64,000 bases of DNA from Chitinophagaceae bacterium (GCA_022841365.1 JALHRP010000011.1:1-64000); one strand, 5' to 3'; positions 8,541 to 16,707 are shown, counted from the first letter of the stretch. The notes: generated from the sequence alone by a model not told the origin. Numbers and translations: made by a program.

Positions 8541-9017
8541 TCACTTCAACAACTCCTCCACATTCCGCTGTAAAATCGCTTCCAGTTTCAACTCCACTTC
8601 TTTTTCATTCACCATCAAATCCTTCAGCGTTAATTTATTCAGGAGATTGTCGAGTGTGTACTGAATCATTTTCCATAACGAACGGGTGCTGCAATCAACT
8701 GAGTTGGTACACAAACGTCCAAGACCGGTATGTGCATCACAAAACTGCTGATCGAACAAACTGCCACCCAAGGTTTTCAACACATCATTGATGATGATCT
8801 GATCTGCCGGTTTTGCCAACACATAACCACCTTTGTAACCGGGTGTGCTGTTGATGAAGCCTTCCATACGCAAGGTGCGACAGATCTTTGCCACATGCGG
8901 CTCCGTGAGCTTTTCAGCTTCACTCAACTGCGGAATACTCAATCCTTCAACGGGATTAGCCGATGCAATGCGGATGAGGATCCTTATACCGTACTCTTCT
9001 GATGAAGTAATTTTCAT
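8541..9017 (-). CDS. Rrf2 family transcriptional regulator, IscR/SufR-like
   Basis: A 158-residue winged-helix regulator with the Rrf2 start MKITSSEEYGIRILIRIA and the recognition region SIPQLSEAEKLTEPHVAKICRTLR. Three cysteines at 93, 103 and 109 (FCDAHTGLGRLCTNSVDC) match the spacing of Fe-S-ligating cysteines in IscR-type members, so it probably senses Fe-S status. It is the last gene of the suf operon on the minus strand, so it would be co-transcribed with and probably regulate sufB-to-rrf2. Candidate operators are the two palindromes upstream of sufB. Longer C-terminus than many IscR proteins. Confidence 0.88.
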   Translation of the reverse strand: MKITSSEEYGIRILIRIASANPVEGLSIPQLSEAEKLTEPHVAKICRTLRMEGFINSTPGYKGGYVLAKPADQIIINDVLKTLGGSLFDQQFCDAHTGLGRLCTNSVDCSTRSLWKMIQYTLDNLLNKLTLKDLMVNEKEVELKLEAILQRNVEELLK

Positions 9018-9157
9018 GCTTTTGATTTTACCACAGAGACACGGAGAACAAAGAGTTCGTCATGTCTGTATGTTTGGTTTTAAAGATGAATTTTTCTTTT
9101 TAAATAATTTCTAAATAACAACCACTTCTCTGAGGCCCTGCGTCTCTTTGGTTATTG
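9018..9157. repeat. inverted-repeat element (ACCACAGAGACAC type) without a gene
   Basis: The whole spacer between rrf2 and the bacilliredoxin gene is bounded by imperfect inverted repeats: TTACCACAGAGACACGGAG at about 9028-9046 and, reading inward on the other strand, TAACCAAAGAGACGCAGGG at about 9154-9136. The same type of end flanks the broken GxxExxY gene at 12.3-12.7 kb. The interior is A/T-rich with no ORF, which suggests a small non-autonomous element or a remnant. Confidence 0.6.
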
Positions 9158-9709
9158 TTATGCTTGTGTTGCTAATGGATCTATCTGGTATAAATTTTTG
9201 AAATAAGTTCTTAACTCTTCACGCTCTTCGTCTGTTGTTTGCTTTGTGCAATGTTCGTTGTAAACGGTGATCAATGCATCAGCAATGGTTCCTGCATCGG
9301 TTGTTTCGATCTGGTGACGTTGCAGGTGCAACAATACTTTTCCGTCTTTCAACAACAGCACATTCGGTGAAGAAGGTGTAATACCGTTGAGGTATTTCTC
9401 ACGGAAATGCACAACCGCTTCTTTTTCCATGCCGGCAAACAAGGTTGCTTTTACATCGGGTACCACATGATTTAAAAAGCTGAGCAATGCGCCGGGCCTG
9501 CTTACTCTTGCGCTGCAACCGCATACACTGTTCAGCACAACAAGAATGCTTTTGCCGGGATTACCGCTCAAAACTTTCTCCACATCTTCCACCGTCATCA
9601 TTTGTTCAAAACCTGCATCCACCAGCTCTTTGCGGTAAGGTGCTGCTATTTGTTCGGGATAGCTGGGACCTTGGTTGCCCATTAAACTATCTAATGAGAT
9701 CATTGCCAT
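9158..9709 (-). CDS. BrxA/BrxB family bacilliredoxin (YphP/YqiW-like)
   Basis: A 183-residue thioredoxin-fold protein with the hallmark CGC motif (NSVCGCSARVSRPG, cysteines 63 and 65). Family members remove bacillithiol from proteins or act as thiol-disulfide isomerases, though bacillithiol use has to be assumed for this organism. The C-terminus is about 40 residues longer than Bacillus YphP (an acidic EERE helix). Its position inside the suf operon, upstream of rrf2, suggests a role linked to thiol state during Fe-S assembly. The start at 9709 or the methionine two codons later are both possible. Confidence 0.85.
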   Translation of the reverse strand: MAMISLDSLMGNQGPSYPEQIAAPYRKELVDAGFEQMMTVEDVEKVLSGNPGKSILVVLNSVCGCSARVSRPGALLSFLNHVVPDVKATLFAGMEKEAVVHFREKYLNGITPSSPNVLLLKDGKVLLHLQRHQIETTDAGTIADALITVYNEHCTKQTTDEEREELRTYFKNLYQIDPLATQA

Positions 9710-9718
9710 AATTTATTT

Positions 9719-9840
9719 GTTTCTCACAGATTTCACTGATTTACTCAGATGAAATCTGTTTGTGTGATTGTTATTGTTGCTTAAAGCTCATTGATCAGCA
9801 GAAAACGATCTGTGTTTATCTGCGTAATCTGTGAGCAACT
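9719..9840. repeat. inverted-repeat element (CACAGATT type)
   Basis: The spacer between the bacilliredoxin and DUF59 genes begins with CTCACAGATTTCACTGATTT and ends, on the other strand, with CTCACAGATTACGCAGAT. It is a short element with imperfect terminal inverted repeats and no ORF. A related copy lies at 56762-56858. Confidence 0.6.
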
Positions 9841-10152
9841 CTACATAAATCCCAGTTCAAGTGCCGCCACTTCACTCATCATACTCTTCTCCCACTTCGG
9901 TGTCCAGGTGATCATCACATTTACATCGGTAACACCTTCCACTTCTCTTGTTTTCTGATCTACTTCCACCGGTAACGATTGTGCTGCAGGGCAACTGGGT
10001 GCTGTCAACGTCATCGTGATGTTGGCATAACCTTTATCGTTGATCTCTATATTATAGATCAATCCAAGATCATAGATATTCACCGGCAACTCGGGGTCAA
10101 ACACCGTTTGCAGTTTTTCGATGATCTTTTCTTTAATATCTTCTTTATTCAT
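9841..10152 (-). CDS. SUF system DUF59 (MIP18-like) protein, SufT-type
   Basis: A 103-residue DUF59/FeS_assembly_P domain protein. The signature DPELPVNIYDLGLIY is followed by the conserved cysteine in TAPSCPAA. Family members help maturation of Fe-S proteins by an incompletely understood route. Its location between sufE and the bacilliredoxin in the suf cluster supports that role. The domain is complete. The start codon directly abuts a repeat copy on the upstream side. Confidence 0.9.
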   Translation of the reverse strand: MNKEDIKEKIIEKLQTVFDPELPVNIYDLGLIYNIEINDKGYANITMTLTAPSCPAAQSLPVEVDQKTREVEGVTDVNVMITWTPKWEKSMMSEVAALELGFM

Positions 10153-10154
10153 AA

Positions 10155-10235
10155 GCCTCTCCCTCGTTCCCTCTCCCGTAGAGAGGGAGGCCGAGCTTTT
10201 GTTATTTAATTATCAGTTGTAATTAAGCATTTCAG
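10155..10235. repeat. long composite palindromic repeat between sufE and DUF59 genes, copy 1
   Basis: GCCTCTCCCTCGTTCCCTCT...AGAGAGGGAGGCCGAGC, then a conserved tail ending CAGTTGTAATTAAGCATTTC. Confidence 0.75.
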
Positions 10236-10319
10236 CCTCACCCTCATTCCCTCTCCAAAAGAGAGGGAGGCCAAACTATACTGCACTTATCATCTACATC
10301 AACTAAGCATTTCAACTTT
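10235..10319. repeat. long composite palindromic repeat between sufE and DUF59 genes, copy 2
   Basis: GCCTCACCCTCATTCCCTCT...AGAGAGGGAGGCC with a divergent interior and the shared tail AACTAAGCATTTCAAC. In direct tandem with copy 1. Confidence 0.7.
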
Positions 10320-10361
10320 TCTGTTCCTTTATCGACTATGCAATTACTCTATATCTCTCAT

Positions 10362-10415
10362 AAGCTGGCTTTGTGACTTGCTAAGCCCCTCCTTCGGAGG
10401 GGTTTGGGGAGGCCA
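10362..10415. repeat. palindromic repeat overlapping the sufE 3' end
   Basis: AAGCTGGCTTTGTGACTTG lead, then AGCCCCTCCTTCGGAGGGG and TTTGGGGAGG. Supplies ten codons and the stop of sufE. The core is identical to 10993-11026. Confidence 0.75.
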
Positions 10416-10833
10416 TTTTTGCTAAATAAACTGTTGCATCTAATTTCATTTGCTTCACCATACTCAGCAAGCCATTGCTTCTTGTTTGGGCCAGGTGTTG
10501 CTTCATACCGATCTTATCAATAAAATCAAGCTTTGCGTTAATGATCTCTTTCGGTTCATGTCCGCTCAATACACGAATGAGCATACTCACTAACCCTTTT
10601 ACGATCACTGCATCACTTTCTGCACGATAATACACTTTTCCATCCTTCAACTCACTTACCATCCATACTGTACTCTGGCAACCTTTGATCTTATTCTCGT
10701 CTTTCTTATGTTCATCTTCCAGCGGTTTCAACTTCTTGCCCATGTCAATGATGTACTCATACTTTTCATCCCATGTATCGAACAAGGAAAAATCTTCAAC
10801 TATTTCTTCTTCTATTTGTGCTATTGATTTCAT
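10381..10833 (-). CDS. sufE: cysteine desulfuration protein SufE
   Basis: Accepts persulfide sulfur from SufS and passes it to the SufBCD scaffold. The acceptor cysteine is in KGCQSTVWM (residue 52), and the domain start EEEIVEDF is typical. The start at 10833 (MKSIAQIEEEI) is chosen over an ATG four codons upstream that lies close to a repeat. The last ten residues (ASPNPSEGGA) and the TAG stop are encoded by a palindromic repeat copy at 10382-10413, giving an extended, probably disordered tail. Confidence 0.93.
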   Translation of the reverse strand: MKSIAQIEEEIVEDFSLFDTWDEKYEYIIDMGKKLKPLEDEHKKDENKIKGCQSTVWMVSELKDGKVYYRAESDAVIVKGLVSMLIRVLSGHEPKEIINAKLDFIDKIGMKQHLAQTRSNGLLSMVKQMKLDATVYLAKMASPNPSEGGA

Positions 10834-10836
10834 AAA

Positions 10837-10882
10837 CCTCACCACCCTTCCTCCTCTCCGGCAGAGAGGAGGCGGTGCTTTT
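10837..10882. repeat. palindromic repeat upstream of sufE
   Basis: CCTCACCACCCTTCCTCCTC...GAGAGGAGGCGGTGC. Confidence 0.6.
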
Positions 10883-10992
10883 AATCTTTAATAAATAATT
10901 TTTTCTTCCACATCATCATTCAATCTCTACTCATCAAATATCCGCCACTCAACCATTCATAAAACCATTAAACAAGATAGGGCTGCGACTCG

Positions 10993-11026
10993 GTAAGCCC
11001 CTCCTTCGGAGGGGTTTGGGGAGGTC
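10993..11026. repeat. palindromic repeat downstream of sufS
   Basis: TAAGCCCCTCCTTCGGAGGG and GGGGAGG; shares about 30 identical bases with 10382-10413. Confidence 0.75.
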
Positions 11027-11030
11027 TCGT

Positions 11031-12272
11031 TTATCTCAACAACTTAATCGCTTTCTGCAAACCTGCAATCATCACATCAATTTCATCTTTGGTATTGTAC
11101 ATCGCAAAACTTGCTCTTGTAGTTCCGGGAATACCAAAGCGGTTCATCAACGGCTGTGTACAATGATGGCCAGTTCGTACTGCCACACCTTGATTATCCA
11201 ACAGTATACCTAAGTCCTGCGGATGAACACCCTCCACCACAAATGACGCAACACTTACTTTCTGTTTTGCAGTACCGATCAAACGGATACCATCTATGTT
11301 TTGCAATTCTTCTGTTGCGTATTGCAAAAGTTCTTCTTCATGCAAACGGATCTGCTTTTTACCGATGCGTTGAACGAAATCAATTGCAGCTTTCAATGCA
11401 ACAGTATCTGCAATATTGGGTGTACCCGCTTCGAACTTGTAAGGCAATTCATTCCAGGTTGTTTTTTCAAACGAAACATCTTTGATCATTTCACCACCAC
11501 CCATGAACGGTGGCATAGCTTCAAGCAATGCTCTCTTACCATACAACACACCAATACCTGTAGGACCATATACTTTGTGCGAACTGATGGCAAAGAAATC
11601 ACAATCAAGTTCCTGCACATCAATATCCAAATGAACAGTTGATTGTGCCCCATCTAACATTACAATTGCGCCTACCTTATGAGCTGCATCAATGATTTCT
11701 TTTACAGGATTGATGGTACCTAATGAATTGGATGCATGCACCACAGAAACCAGCTTCACTTTTTCGTTGAGCAGATTGTGAAATTCATCCATCATCAATT
11801 CACCATTATCATCAACAGGAATTACTTTCAACTTTGCACCTGTCATTTCTCCTATCAACTGCCAGGGAACAATATTGCTGTGGTGTTCCATACCACTGAT
11901 GAGGATCTCGTCACCGGCTTTCAGATTTGTTCTTGCCCATGTGTATGCAACAAGGTTGATACTTTCCGTAACACCTCTTGTGAAAATAATTTCTTCTCGT
12001 TGCCTGGCGTTGATGAATTGCTGCACCGTATCTCTTGTTGCTTCATAAGCTGCGGTTGCTTCTTCGGCTAACGAATGAATACCGCGGTGGATATTTGCAT
12101 TGAAATATTGATAGTAGCTTGTTAATGCGTCAATCACTTCAACAGGTTTCTGTGTAGTGGCTGCATTATCAAAATAAACCAAGGGCTTTCCTTTTACTTC
12201 ACGATTCAAGATTGGAAAATGCCTTCTCACCTGATCTACATCAAACGCAATATGTAATGTTGTTGCTGACAT
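11031..12272 (-). CDS. sufS: cysteine desulfurase SufS
   Basis: PLP enzyme that releases sulfur from cysteine for the SUF system. It has the N-terminal YFDNAATTQKP, cofactor region EHHSNIVPW, DGAQS, the PLP lysine in SSHKVYGPTG and the persulfide cysteine in RTGHHCTQPLM, which is the group II (SufS) arrangement. About 413 residues, normal. The start at 12272 (MSATTLHIAF) is preferred to an upstream ATG that lies in the flanking inverted repeat. It follows the broken GxxExxY gene and precedes sufE. Confidence 0.96.
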   Translation of the reverse strand: MSATTLHIAFDVDQVRRHFPILNREVKGKPLVYFDNAATTQKPVEVIDALTSYYQYFNANIHRGIHSLAEEATAAYEATRDTVQQFINARQREEIIFTRGVTESINLVAYTWARTNLKAGDEILISGMEHHSNIVPWQLIGEMTGAKLKVIPVDDNGELMMDEFHNLLNEKVKLVSVVHASNSLGTINPVKEIIDAAHKVGAIVMLDGAQSTVHLDIDVQELDCDFFAISSHKVYGPTGIGVLYGKRALLEAMPPFMGGGEMIKDVSFEKTTWNELPYKFEAGTPNIADTVALKAAIDFVQRIGKKQIRLHEEELLQYATEELQNIDGIRLIGTAKQKVSVASFVVEGVHPQDLGILLDNQGVAVRTGHHCTQPLMNRFGIPGTTRASFAMYNTKDEIDVMIAGLQKAIKLLR

Positions 12273-12273
12273 A

Positions 12274-12300
12274 TGTTTTACCACGGAGGCACAGAGACAC
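12274..12300. repeat. left terminal inverted repeat of the GxxExxY element
   Basis: ACCACGGAGGCACAGAGACA and following bases. It is the inverted partner of 12693-12719 and resembles the ends of the element at 9018-9157. It abuts the sufS start. Confidence 0.6.
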
Positions 12301-12304
12301 AGAG

Positions 12305-12691
12305 TTAGAAAATCATTCTCTTGATGCCATCCTTTAAAAGATTAACATTAAAATTTATCAAAAGACCTAAACGCTTTTCAGACAGTTTTAAATAAGTCAG
12401 TAATTGTGCTTCATGAACCGGAAGAATGTTATCCACTGTTTTCAACTCAACAATCACTTCCTCTTCTACCAATAAATCAATTTTAAAATCCAGTCCAATA
12501 TTTTCGCCTTTATAGAAAACAGGTAATGCAACCTGCCTCCTTACTGATAATCCTTCATTTATCAACTACTTCATCAAGCAAACCCCATAAACACTTTCAA
12601 GCAAACCCGGACCTAATTCTCTATGAACCCGAATTGAGCAATCTACAATCGCTCCGGAAATACTATTCAAACTGTATTCGTTTGTATTCAT
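12305..12691 (-). pseudogene. GxxExxY family gene (PDDEXK_3) with internal stop codon
   Basis: Reading from an ATG at 12691, the frame gives a typical GxxExxY protein N-terminus with RVHRELGPGLLESVY (the name motif GLLESVY at residues 29-35), then an amber TAG at codon 42 (12566-12568). The same frame continues without interruption to 12305 with the rest of the family: FKIDLLVEE, VIVELKT (the D...ExK nuclease-like motif) and LGLLINFNV. Homologs usually have glutamate at the stop position, so a single GAG-to-TAG change explains it. The gene is flanked by inverted repeats at 12274-12300 and 12693-12719. A sequencing error or readthrough cannot be excluded. Confidence 0.85.
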
Positions 12692-12692
12692 C

Positions 12693-12719
12693 CCCGTGTC
12701 TTGGTGTCTCTGTGGTTAG
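12693..12719. repeat. right terminal inverted repeat of the GxxExxY element
   Basis: On the minus strand this reads ACCACAGAGACACCAAGACA, matching the left end at 12274-12300 with few mismatches. It ends three bases before the sufD stop codon. Confidence 0.6.
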
Positions 12720-12722
12720 TAA

Positions 12723-14030
12723 CTATATTTCAAAATCCAAACGCTCAGAAATGATCTGATCTACATACTGACGGATCGGCTCCAGTTCAATCTTCTCCAA
12801 TATTTCAATAGCAAATGCATGCAGCAATAAAGCTTTTGCAGCTTTATCACCAATGCCTCTTGATTGCAGATAAAACAATGCTTCTTCGTCCAGTCGGCCG
12901 ATGGTACAACCGTGAGAACATTTTACATCATCAGCAAAAATTTCTAACTGTGGTTTTGTGTTCACTGTTGCAGTATCACTCAACAGAATATTCTTATTGC
13001 TTTGATAAGCGTTTGTCTTTTGTGCGTCCTGACGTACAAAAATCTTACCGTTAAATACAGCTGTTGCCTTTTCATCAATAATGCCTTTGTACAACTCATT
13101 GCTTAAACTGTTGGGCATTTTGTTATCAACGATGGTATGATTATCAACATGCGTAGTTCCCTTCACACAATACAAGCCATACATATTGCTTTCGCAACCC
13201 GGTGCTTCCAAAATAAAGTTGAGATTGTTGCGGATAACGCCACCATTGAGTGTAATTGTTACTGAATTTACCTTGCTCACTCCTACCTGACGCACATGTG
13301 TTGTTTTTACACAACTGCTGTGACTGTCCTCATTCTGAATTTTATATAAATGCACCTGTGCATTTTCTTCCACAACAATTTCAGATATCTTATTGATGAA
13401 TGAATCACTTGTACCAATCGTTACTTCTTCTTCAACAATCTTCACTTCTGCATTTACTGCTACATGAATCAATGTGCGTGGTTGTGATAATACATTCACC
13501 GTTCTTGCATCGTTGATGTAATAGCAATACAATGGATGCTCTACTGATTTGTTTTTCTTTACAGCAATAAACAAGCCCTGGTATGCAAATGCATTGTTCA
13601 TTGCATTGATCCCATCTTTATGATAACCGGCACTATGTCCAAGATTAGCATCAACAATAATTTTGTATTCAGCTTTCACTGCTTCACTCAAGGGAAGGAT
13701 CACCAATTCATCAACAGATGAACGGATGTTAGAAAGTTCAGCATGATAAATACCGTTCACAAATACCAACTCATTGGCTGCTTCATGACCGGGCAAACGA
13801 AATGCATCTACGTCTTTTGCAGTAACAGCTGTTGCATCAACTGCATACGAAAAATCTTTGTTGAGTACAGCGCTGATACGTGTGTACTTCCACTCTTCGT
13901 GCTTCACTGTTGGAATGCCCTGCTCATTAAAGAGCTCTAATCCTTTTTGACTCAAAGCCTTTAATGAACCATTGCCGCTGAATGATTCTTTGCTGAGTTT
14001 ATCCTGTATTAATTCTTTTAATTCTGACAT
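12723..14030 (-). CDS. sufD: Fe-S cluster assembly protein SufD
   Basis: A 435-residue partner of SufB in the SufBC2D scaffold. Visible signatures are VKHEEWKYTRI near the N-terminus, the beta-helix core with repeated short strands, and the C-terminal CSHGCTIGRLDEEALFYLQSRGI, which is diagnostic for SufD. It acts in the cytoplasm with the ATPase SufC. It is preceded by a repeat copy in the sufC-sufD spacer and followed closely by the GxxExxY element. Confidence 0.95.
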   Translation of the reverse strand: MSELKELIQDKLSKESFSGNGSLKALSQKGLELFNEQGIPTVKHEEWKYTRISAVLNKDFSYAVDATAVTAKDVDAFRLPGHEAANELVFVNGIYHAELSNIRSSVDELVILPLSEAVKAEYKIIVDANLGHSAGYHKDGINAMNNAFAYQGLFIAVKKNKSVEHPLYCYYINDARTVNVLSQPRTLIHVAVNAEVKIVEEEVTIGTSDSFINKISEIVVEENAQVHLYKIQNEDSHSSCVKTTHVRQVGVSKVNSVTITLNGGVIRNNLNFILEAPGCESNMYGLYCVKGTTHVDNHTIVDNKMPNSLSNELYKGIIDEKATAVFNGKIFVRQDAQKTNAYQSNKNILLSDTATVNTKPQLEIFADDVKCSHGCTIGRLDEEALFYLQSRGIGDKAAKALLLHAFAIEILEKIELEPIRQYVDQIISERLDFEI

Positions 14031-14115
14031 GGCCTCACCCTCGGTCCCTCTCCGGTAGAGAGGGAGGCCGAGCTTTGTTTTATTTGTTTATCAATTGTAA
14101 TTCAGCATTTCAACT
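14031..14115. repeat. long composite palindromic repeat between sufC and sufD
   Basis: GGCCTCACCCTCGGTCCCTC...GAGAGGGAGGCCGAGC with the TCAATTGTAATTCAGCATTT tail. Confidence 0.75.
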
Positions 14116-14151
14116 CTTGAATTTTAATCATCTGTAAGCTTCAATTAATCG

Positions 14152-14196
14152 GAGGCTTACAAGTCCTCCCCCTTCGGGGGAGTTAGAGGGGGCTTT
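14152..14196. repeat. palindromic repeat overlapping the sufC 3' end
   Basis: CCTCCCCCTTCGGGGGAG then TTAGAGGGGGCTTT. Contains the sufC stop codon. Confidence 0.7.
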
Positions 14197-14953
14197 CTAT
14201 TTCTTCACCAACCTCTTCTTTAATGAAATCGTATCCTTTTTCTTCCAGCTCAAGTGCTAATTCTTTACCACCTGTTTTTACAATTCGTCCTTTGTAGAGG
14301 ATGTGTACATAATCAGGAACGATATAATCGAGCAAGCGTTGGTAGTGCGTAATCACCAATGTGGCGTTATCTTTTGATTTAAGTTTGTTTACACCTTCTG
14401 CAACAATGCGGAGAGCGTCAATATCCAAACCACTATCTGTTTCATCCAGGATGGCAAACTTTGGTTCAAGCATCGCCATCTGGAAAATTTCGTTACGTTT
14501 CTTTTCACCACCACTGAAACCTTCGTTGAGTGAACGGCTTAACAGGCTCTGATCAATTTCAACCAGCTTCATCTTTTCTTTCATCTTCTTCAGAAACTGC
14601 ACTGCATCCATAGGTTCTTCACCACGATACTTGCGGATTTCATTCACAGCTGTTTTTACAAAATTGGTCGTACTCACACCGGGAATTTCAATCGGGTATT
14701 GAAATGCAAGGAACACACCTTCACGTGCTCGATCTTCAGGTGAAAGTTCTAACAGATCTTTTCCTAAGAACTCAACACTGCCGCCGGTTACTTCGTAATC
14801 CGAACGACCGGCCAATACAGAAGCCAAGGTTGATTTACCACTACCGTTCGGCCCCATGATGGCATGTACTTCGCCGGGTTTAATATCGAGGTTAATACCT
14901 TTTAGGATTTCCTTCTCTTCAATACGAGCTTGTAAATTTTTAATACTTAACAT
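14183..14953 (-). CDS. sufC: Fe-S cluster assembly ATPase SufC
   Basis: ABC-type ATPase of the SufBCD complex. It has Walker A GPNGSGKST, the signature SGGEKKRNE and Walker B FAILDETDSGLD, all intact, in 256 residues. The final residues (ESPL) and the stop codon are encoded by the palindromic repeat at 14152-14196. It is the second gene of the suf operon. Confidence 0.96.
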   Translation of the reverse strand: MLSIKNLQARIEEKEILKGINLDIKPGEVHAIMGPNGSGKSTLASVLAGRSDYEVTGGSVEFLGKDLLELSPEDRAREGVFLAFQYPIEIPGVSTTNFVKTAVNEIRKYRGEEPMDAVQFLKKMKEKMKLVEIDQSLLSRSLNEGFSGGEKKRNEIFQMAMLEPKFAILDETDSGLDIDALRIVAEGVNKLKSKDNATLVITHYQRLLDYIVPDYVHILYKGRIVKTGGKELALELEEKGYDFIKEEVGEEIESPL

Positions 14954-14959
14954 GATTTA

Positions 14960-15030
14960 GGCCTCTCCCTCGTTCCCTCTCCGGTAGAGAGGGAGGTCGG
15001 GCATTTGTTTATATTTATACAATAGTTTTT
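14960..15030. repeat. long composite palindromic repeat between sufB and sufC
   Basis: GGCCTCTCCCTCGTTCCCTC...AGAGAGGGAGGTCGGGC with a divergent A/T-rich tail. Confidence 0.7.
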
Positions 15031-15162
15031 TACTTTTCATCTGATGAATAAAATTTCATCAGTACAAGTGTGCGACGCAACAAAAATTTCATTTCTGTAC
15101 TATCGCCGACCAACAAAAAAAGAACTTCAACATTTTATACTGCAACATTTACTTAGAGTGTT

Positions 15163-15200
15163 AACAGTTCCCCTTTCAGGGGGCGGAGGGGGGCTTACCC
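15163..15200. repeat. palindromic repeat at the sufB 3' end
   Basis: CAGTTCCCCTTTCAGGGGGC then GGAGGGGGGCTTA. Contains the sufB stop codon. Confidence 0.65.
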
Positions 15201-16640
15201 CACACTTCCCTCCAATGAAATCGCTAACAGTTTCTGAGCTTCCACAGCAAACTCCATCGGCAATTGATTCATTACCTCTTTGGCAAAACCATTAATGATC
15301 AATGCAACAGCTGTTTCAGTATCTAAACCACGTTGATTGCAATAGAATATCTGGTCTTCACCAATTTTTGAAGTTGTTGCTTCATGCTCTACCTGTGCAG
15401 TGCTGTTCTTTACTTCAATGTAAGGAAAGGTGTGTGCGCCGCATTTATCACCAAGCAACAAACTATCACATTGTGAAAAGTTACGTGCATTGGTTGCGTT
15501 CTTCCCAACCTGCACCAAACCACGATAAGAATTTTGACTGAAGCCTGCAGAAATACCTTTCGATACAATGCGGCTTCTTGTGTTCTTACCAATGTGCATC
15601 ATCTTTGTACCGGTATCGGCCTGCTGATGATTGTTGGTAACTGCAACTGAATAAAATTCACCTTGACTGTTATCACCTTTTAAAATAACGGAAGGATATT
15701 TCCATGTAACTGCACTACCGGTTTCAACCTGCGTCCAGCTGATCTTTGAATTAACACCTGCACAAATACCACGCTTGGTAACGAAGTTGTAAATTCCGCC
15801 CTTGCCATCTTTATCGCCGGGGTACCAGTTTTGTACGGTTGAATATTTTACTTCAGCATTATCGAGTGCTACAATTTCAACAACTGCTGCGTGCAATTGA
15901 TTTTCATCACGCATCGGTGCTGTGCATCCTTCGAGGTAACTTACATAACTGCCTTCTTCGGCAACAATGAGTGTACGTTCAAACTGTCCGGTATTTTCTG
16001 CGTTGATACGGAAATAAGTGCTCAATTCCATCGGGCTTTTAACTCCTTTTGGAATATAGCAGAAACTACCGTCGCTAAACACTGCACTGTTTAAGGCAGA
16101 AAAATAATTATCGGTCATCGGCACAACAGAACCCAACCATTTTTTTATGAGTTCCGGATGTTCCTGCACCGCTTCGCTCATGCTGCAGAAAATAATGCCG
16201 AGCTCTGCCAGTTCTTTTTTAAATGTTGTGGCAATAGAAACTGAATCAATCACCGCATCCACCGCCACATTGCTCAAACGCTTTTGCTCATCCAGCGAAA
16301 TACCCAGCTTTTCAAACGTGGCCCGCAACTCAGGATCAATTTCATCCAGACTATTCAGCGTTACTTTTTGCTTGGGTGCGCTGTAATATTTGATGCTCTG
16401 ATAATCGATTTTTGGATACTTCACATTGGCCCACTCAGGCTCGGTCATTTTTAACCAATGACGATAGGCTTTGAGTCGCCACTCCAGCATCCACTCGGGT
16501 TCGTTCTTTTTGGCGCTGATGAAACGCACAATGTCTTCGTTCAGTCCGGGAGGTGCCTCGTCGGCTTCAATGTCGGTTACCCAACCATATTTGTACTCAC
16601 TCAGGGCCGTTTGCTCCAGTGTATTGAGCATCTCACTCAT
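15195..16640 (-). CDS. sufB: Fe-S cluster assembly protein SufB
   Basis: A 481-residue scaffold subunit and first gene of the suf operon. Typical features are the N-terminal [16 protein letters not shown], then [33 protein letters not shown], and the C-terminal [25 protein letters not shown] with the conserved cysteines, followed by [21 protein letters not shown]. The stop codon lies inside a palindromic repeat copy (15163-15200). It is transcribed from a promoter region with two palindromes at 16688-16731. Confidence 0.97.
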   Translation of the reverse strand: MSEMLNTLEQTALSEYKYGWVTDIEADEAPPGLNEDIVRFISAKKNEPEWMLEWRLKAYRHWLKMTEPEWANVKYPKIDYQSIKYYSAPKQKVTLNSLDEIDPELRATFEKLGISLDEQKRLSNVAVDAVIDSVSIATTFKKELAELGIIFCSMSEAVQEHPELIKKWLGSVVPMTDNYFSALNSAVFSDGSFCYIPKGVKSPMELSTYFRINAENTGQFERTLIVAEEGSYVSYLEGCTAPMRDENQLHAAVVEIVALDNAEVKYSTVQNWYPGDKDGKGGIYNFVTKRGICAGVNSKISWTQVETGSAVTWKYPSVILKGDNSQGEFYSVAVTNNHQQADTGTKMMHIGKNTRSRIVSKGISAGFSQNSYRGLVQVGKNATNARNFSQCDSLLLGDKCGAHTFPYIEVKNSTAQVEHEATTSKIGEDQIFYCNQRGLDTETAVALIINGFAKEVMNQLPMEFAVEAQKLLAISLEGSVG

Positions 16641-16687
16641 GATTCGCTTTGTTTAATATGTTTACCTAAAATCTTCAACAATTACTA

Positions 16688-16707
16688 TCTATACACAAAA
16701 GTACAGA
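16688..16707 (-). promoter_or_regulatory. palindrome 1 upstream of sufB, overlapping a -7 element
   Basis: In the sufB direction this reads TCTGTAC-N6-GTATAGA, a 20-bp near-perfect palindrome. It contains TACTTTTG, an exact TAnnTTTG promoter element. It lies about 50 bp upstream of the sufB start and is a candidate operator, most likely for the Rrf2 regulator of the same operon (inference). Confidence 0.55.

Noticed and set aside
9719-9840. Regulatory operator between bacilliredoxin and DUF59 genes
   Set aside because: The inverted ends are imperfect and recur at 56.8 kb in an unrelated context, so a mobile repeat is the simpler reading.
10155-10319. CRISPR array from tandem repeats
   Set aside because: The two copies are adjacent, differ in sequence, have no regular unique spacers, and no cas genes are near.
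12305-12565. A short intact gene starting at the TTG at 12565
   Set aside because: The reading frame continues upstream of the TAG with the conserved first third of the GxxExxY family, so the short ORF is the 3' part of a broken gene.
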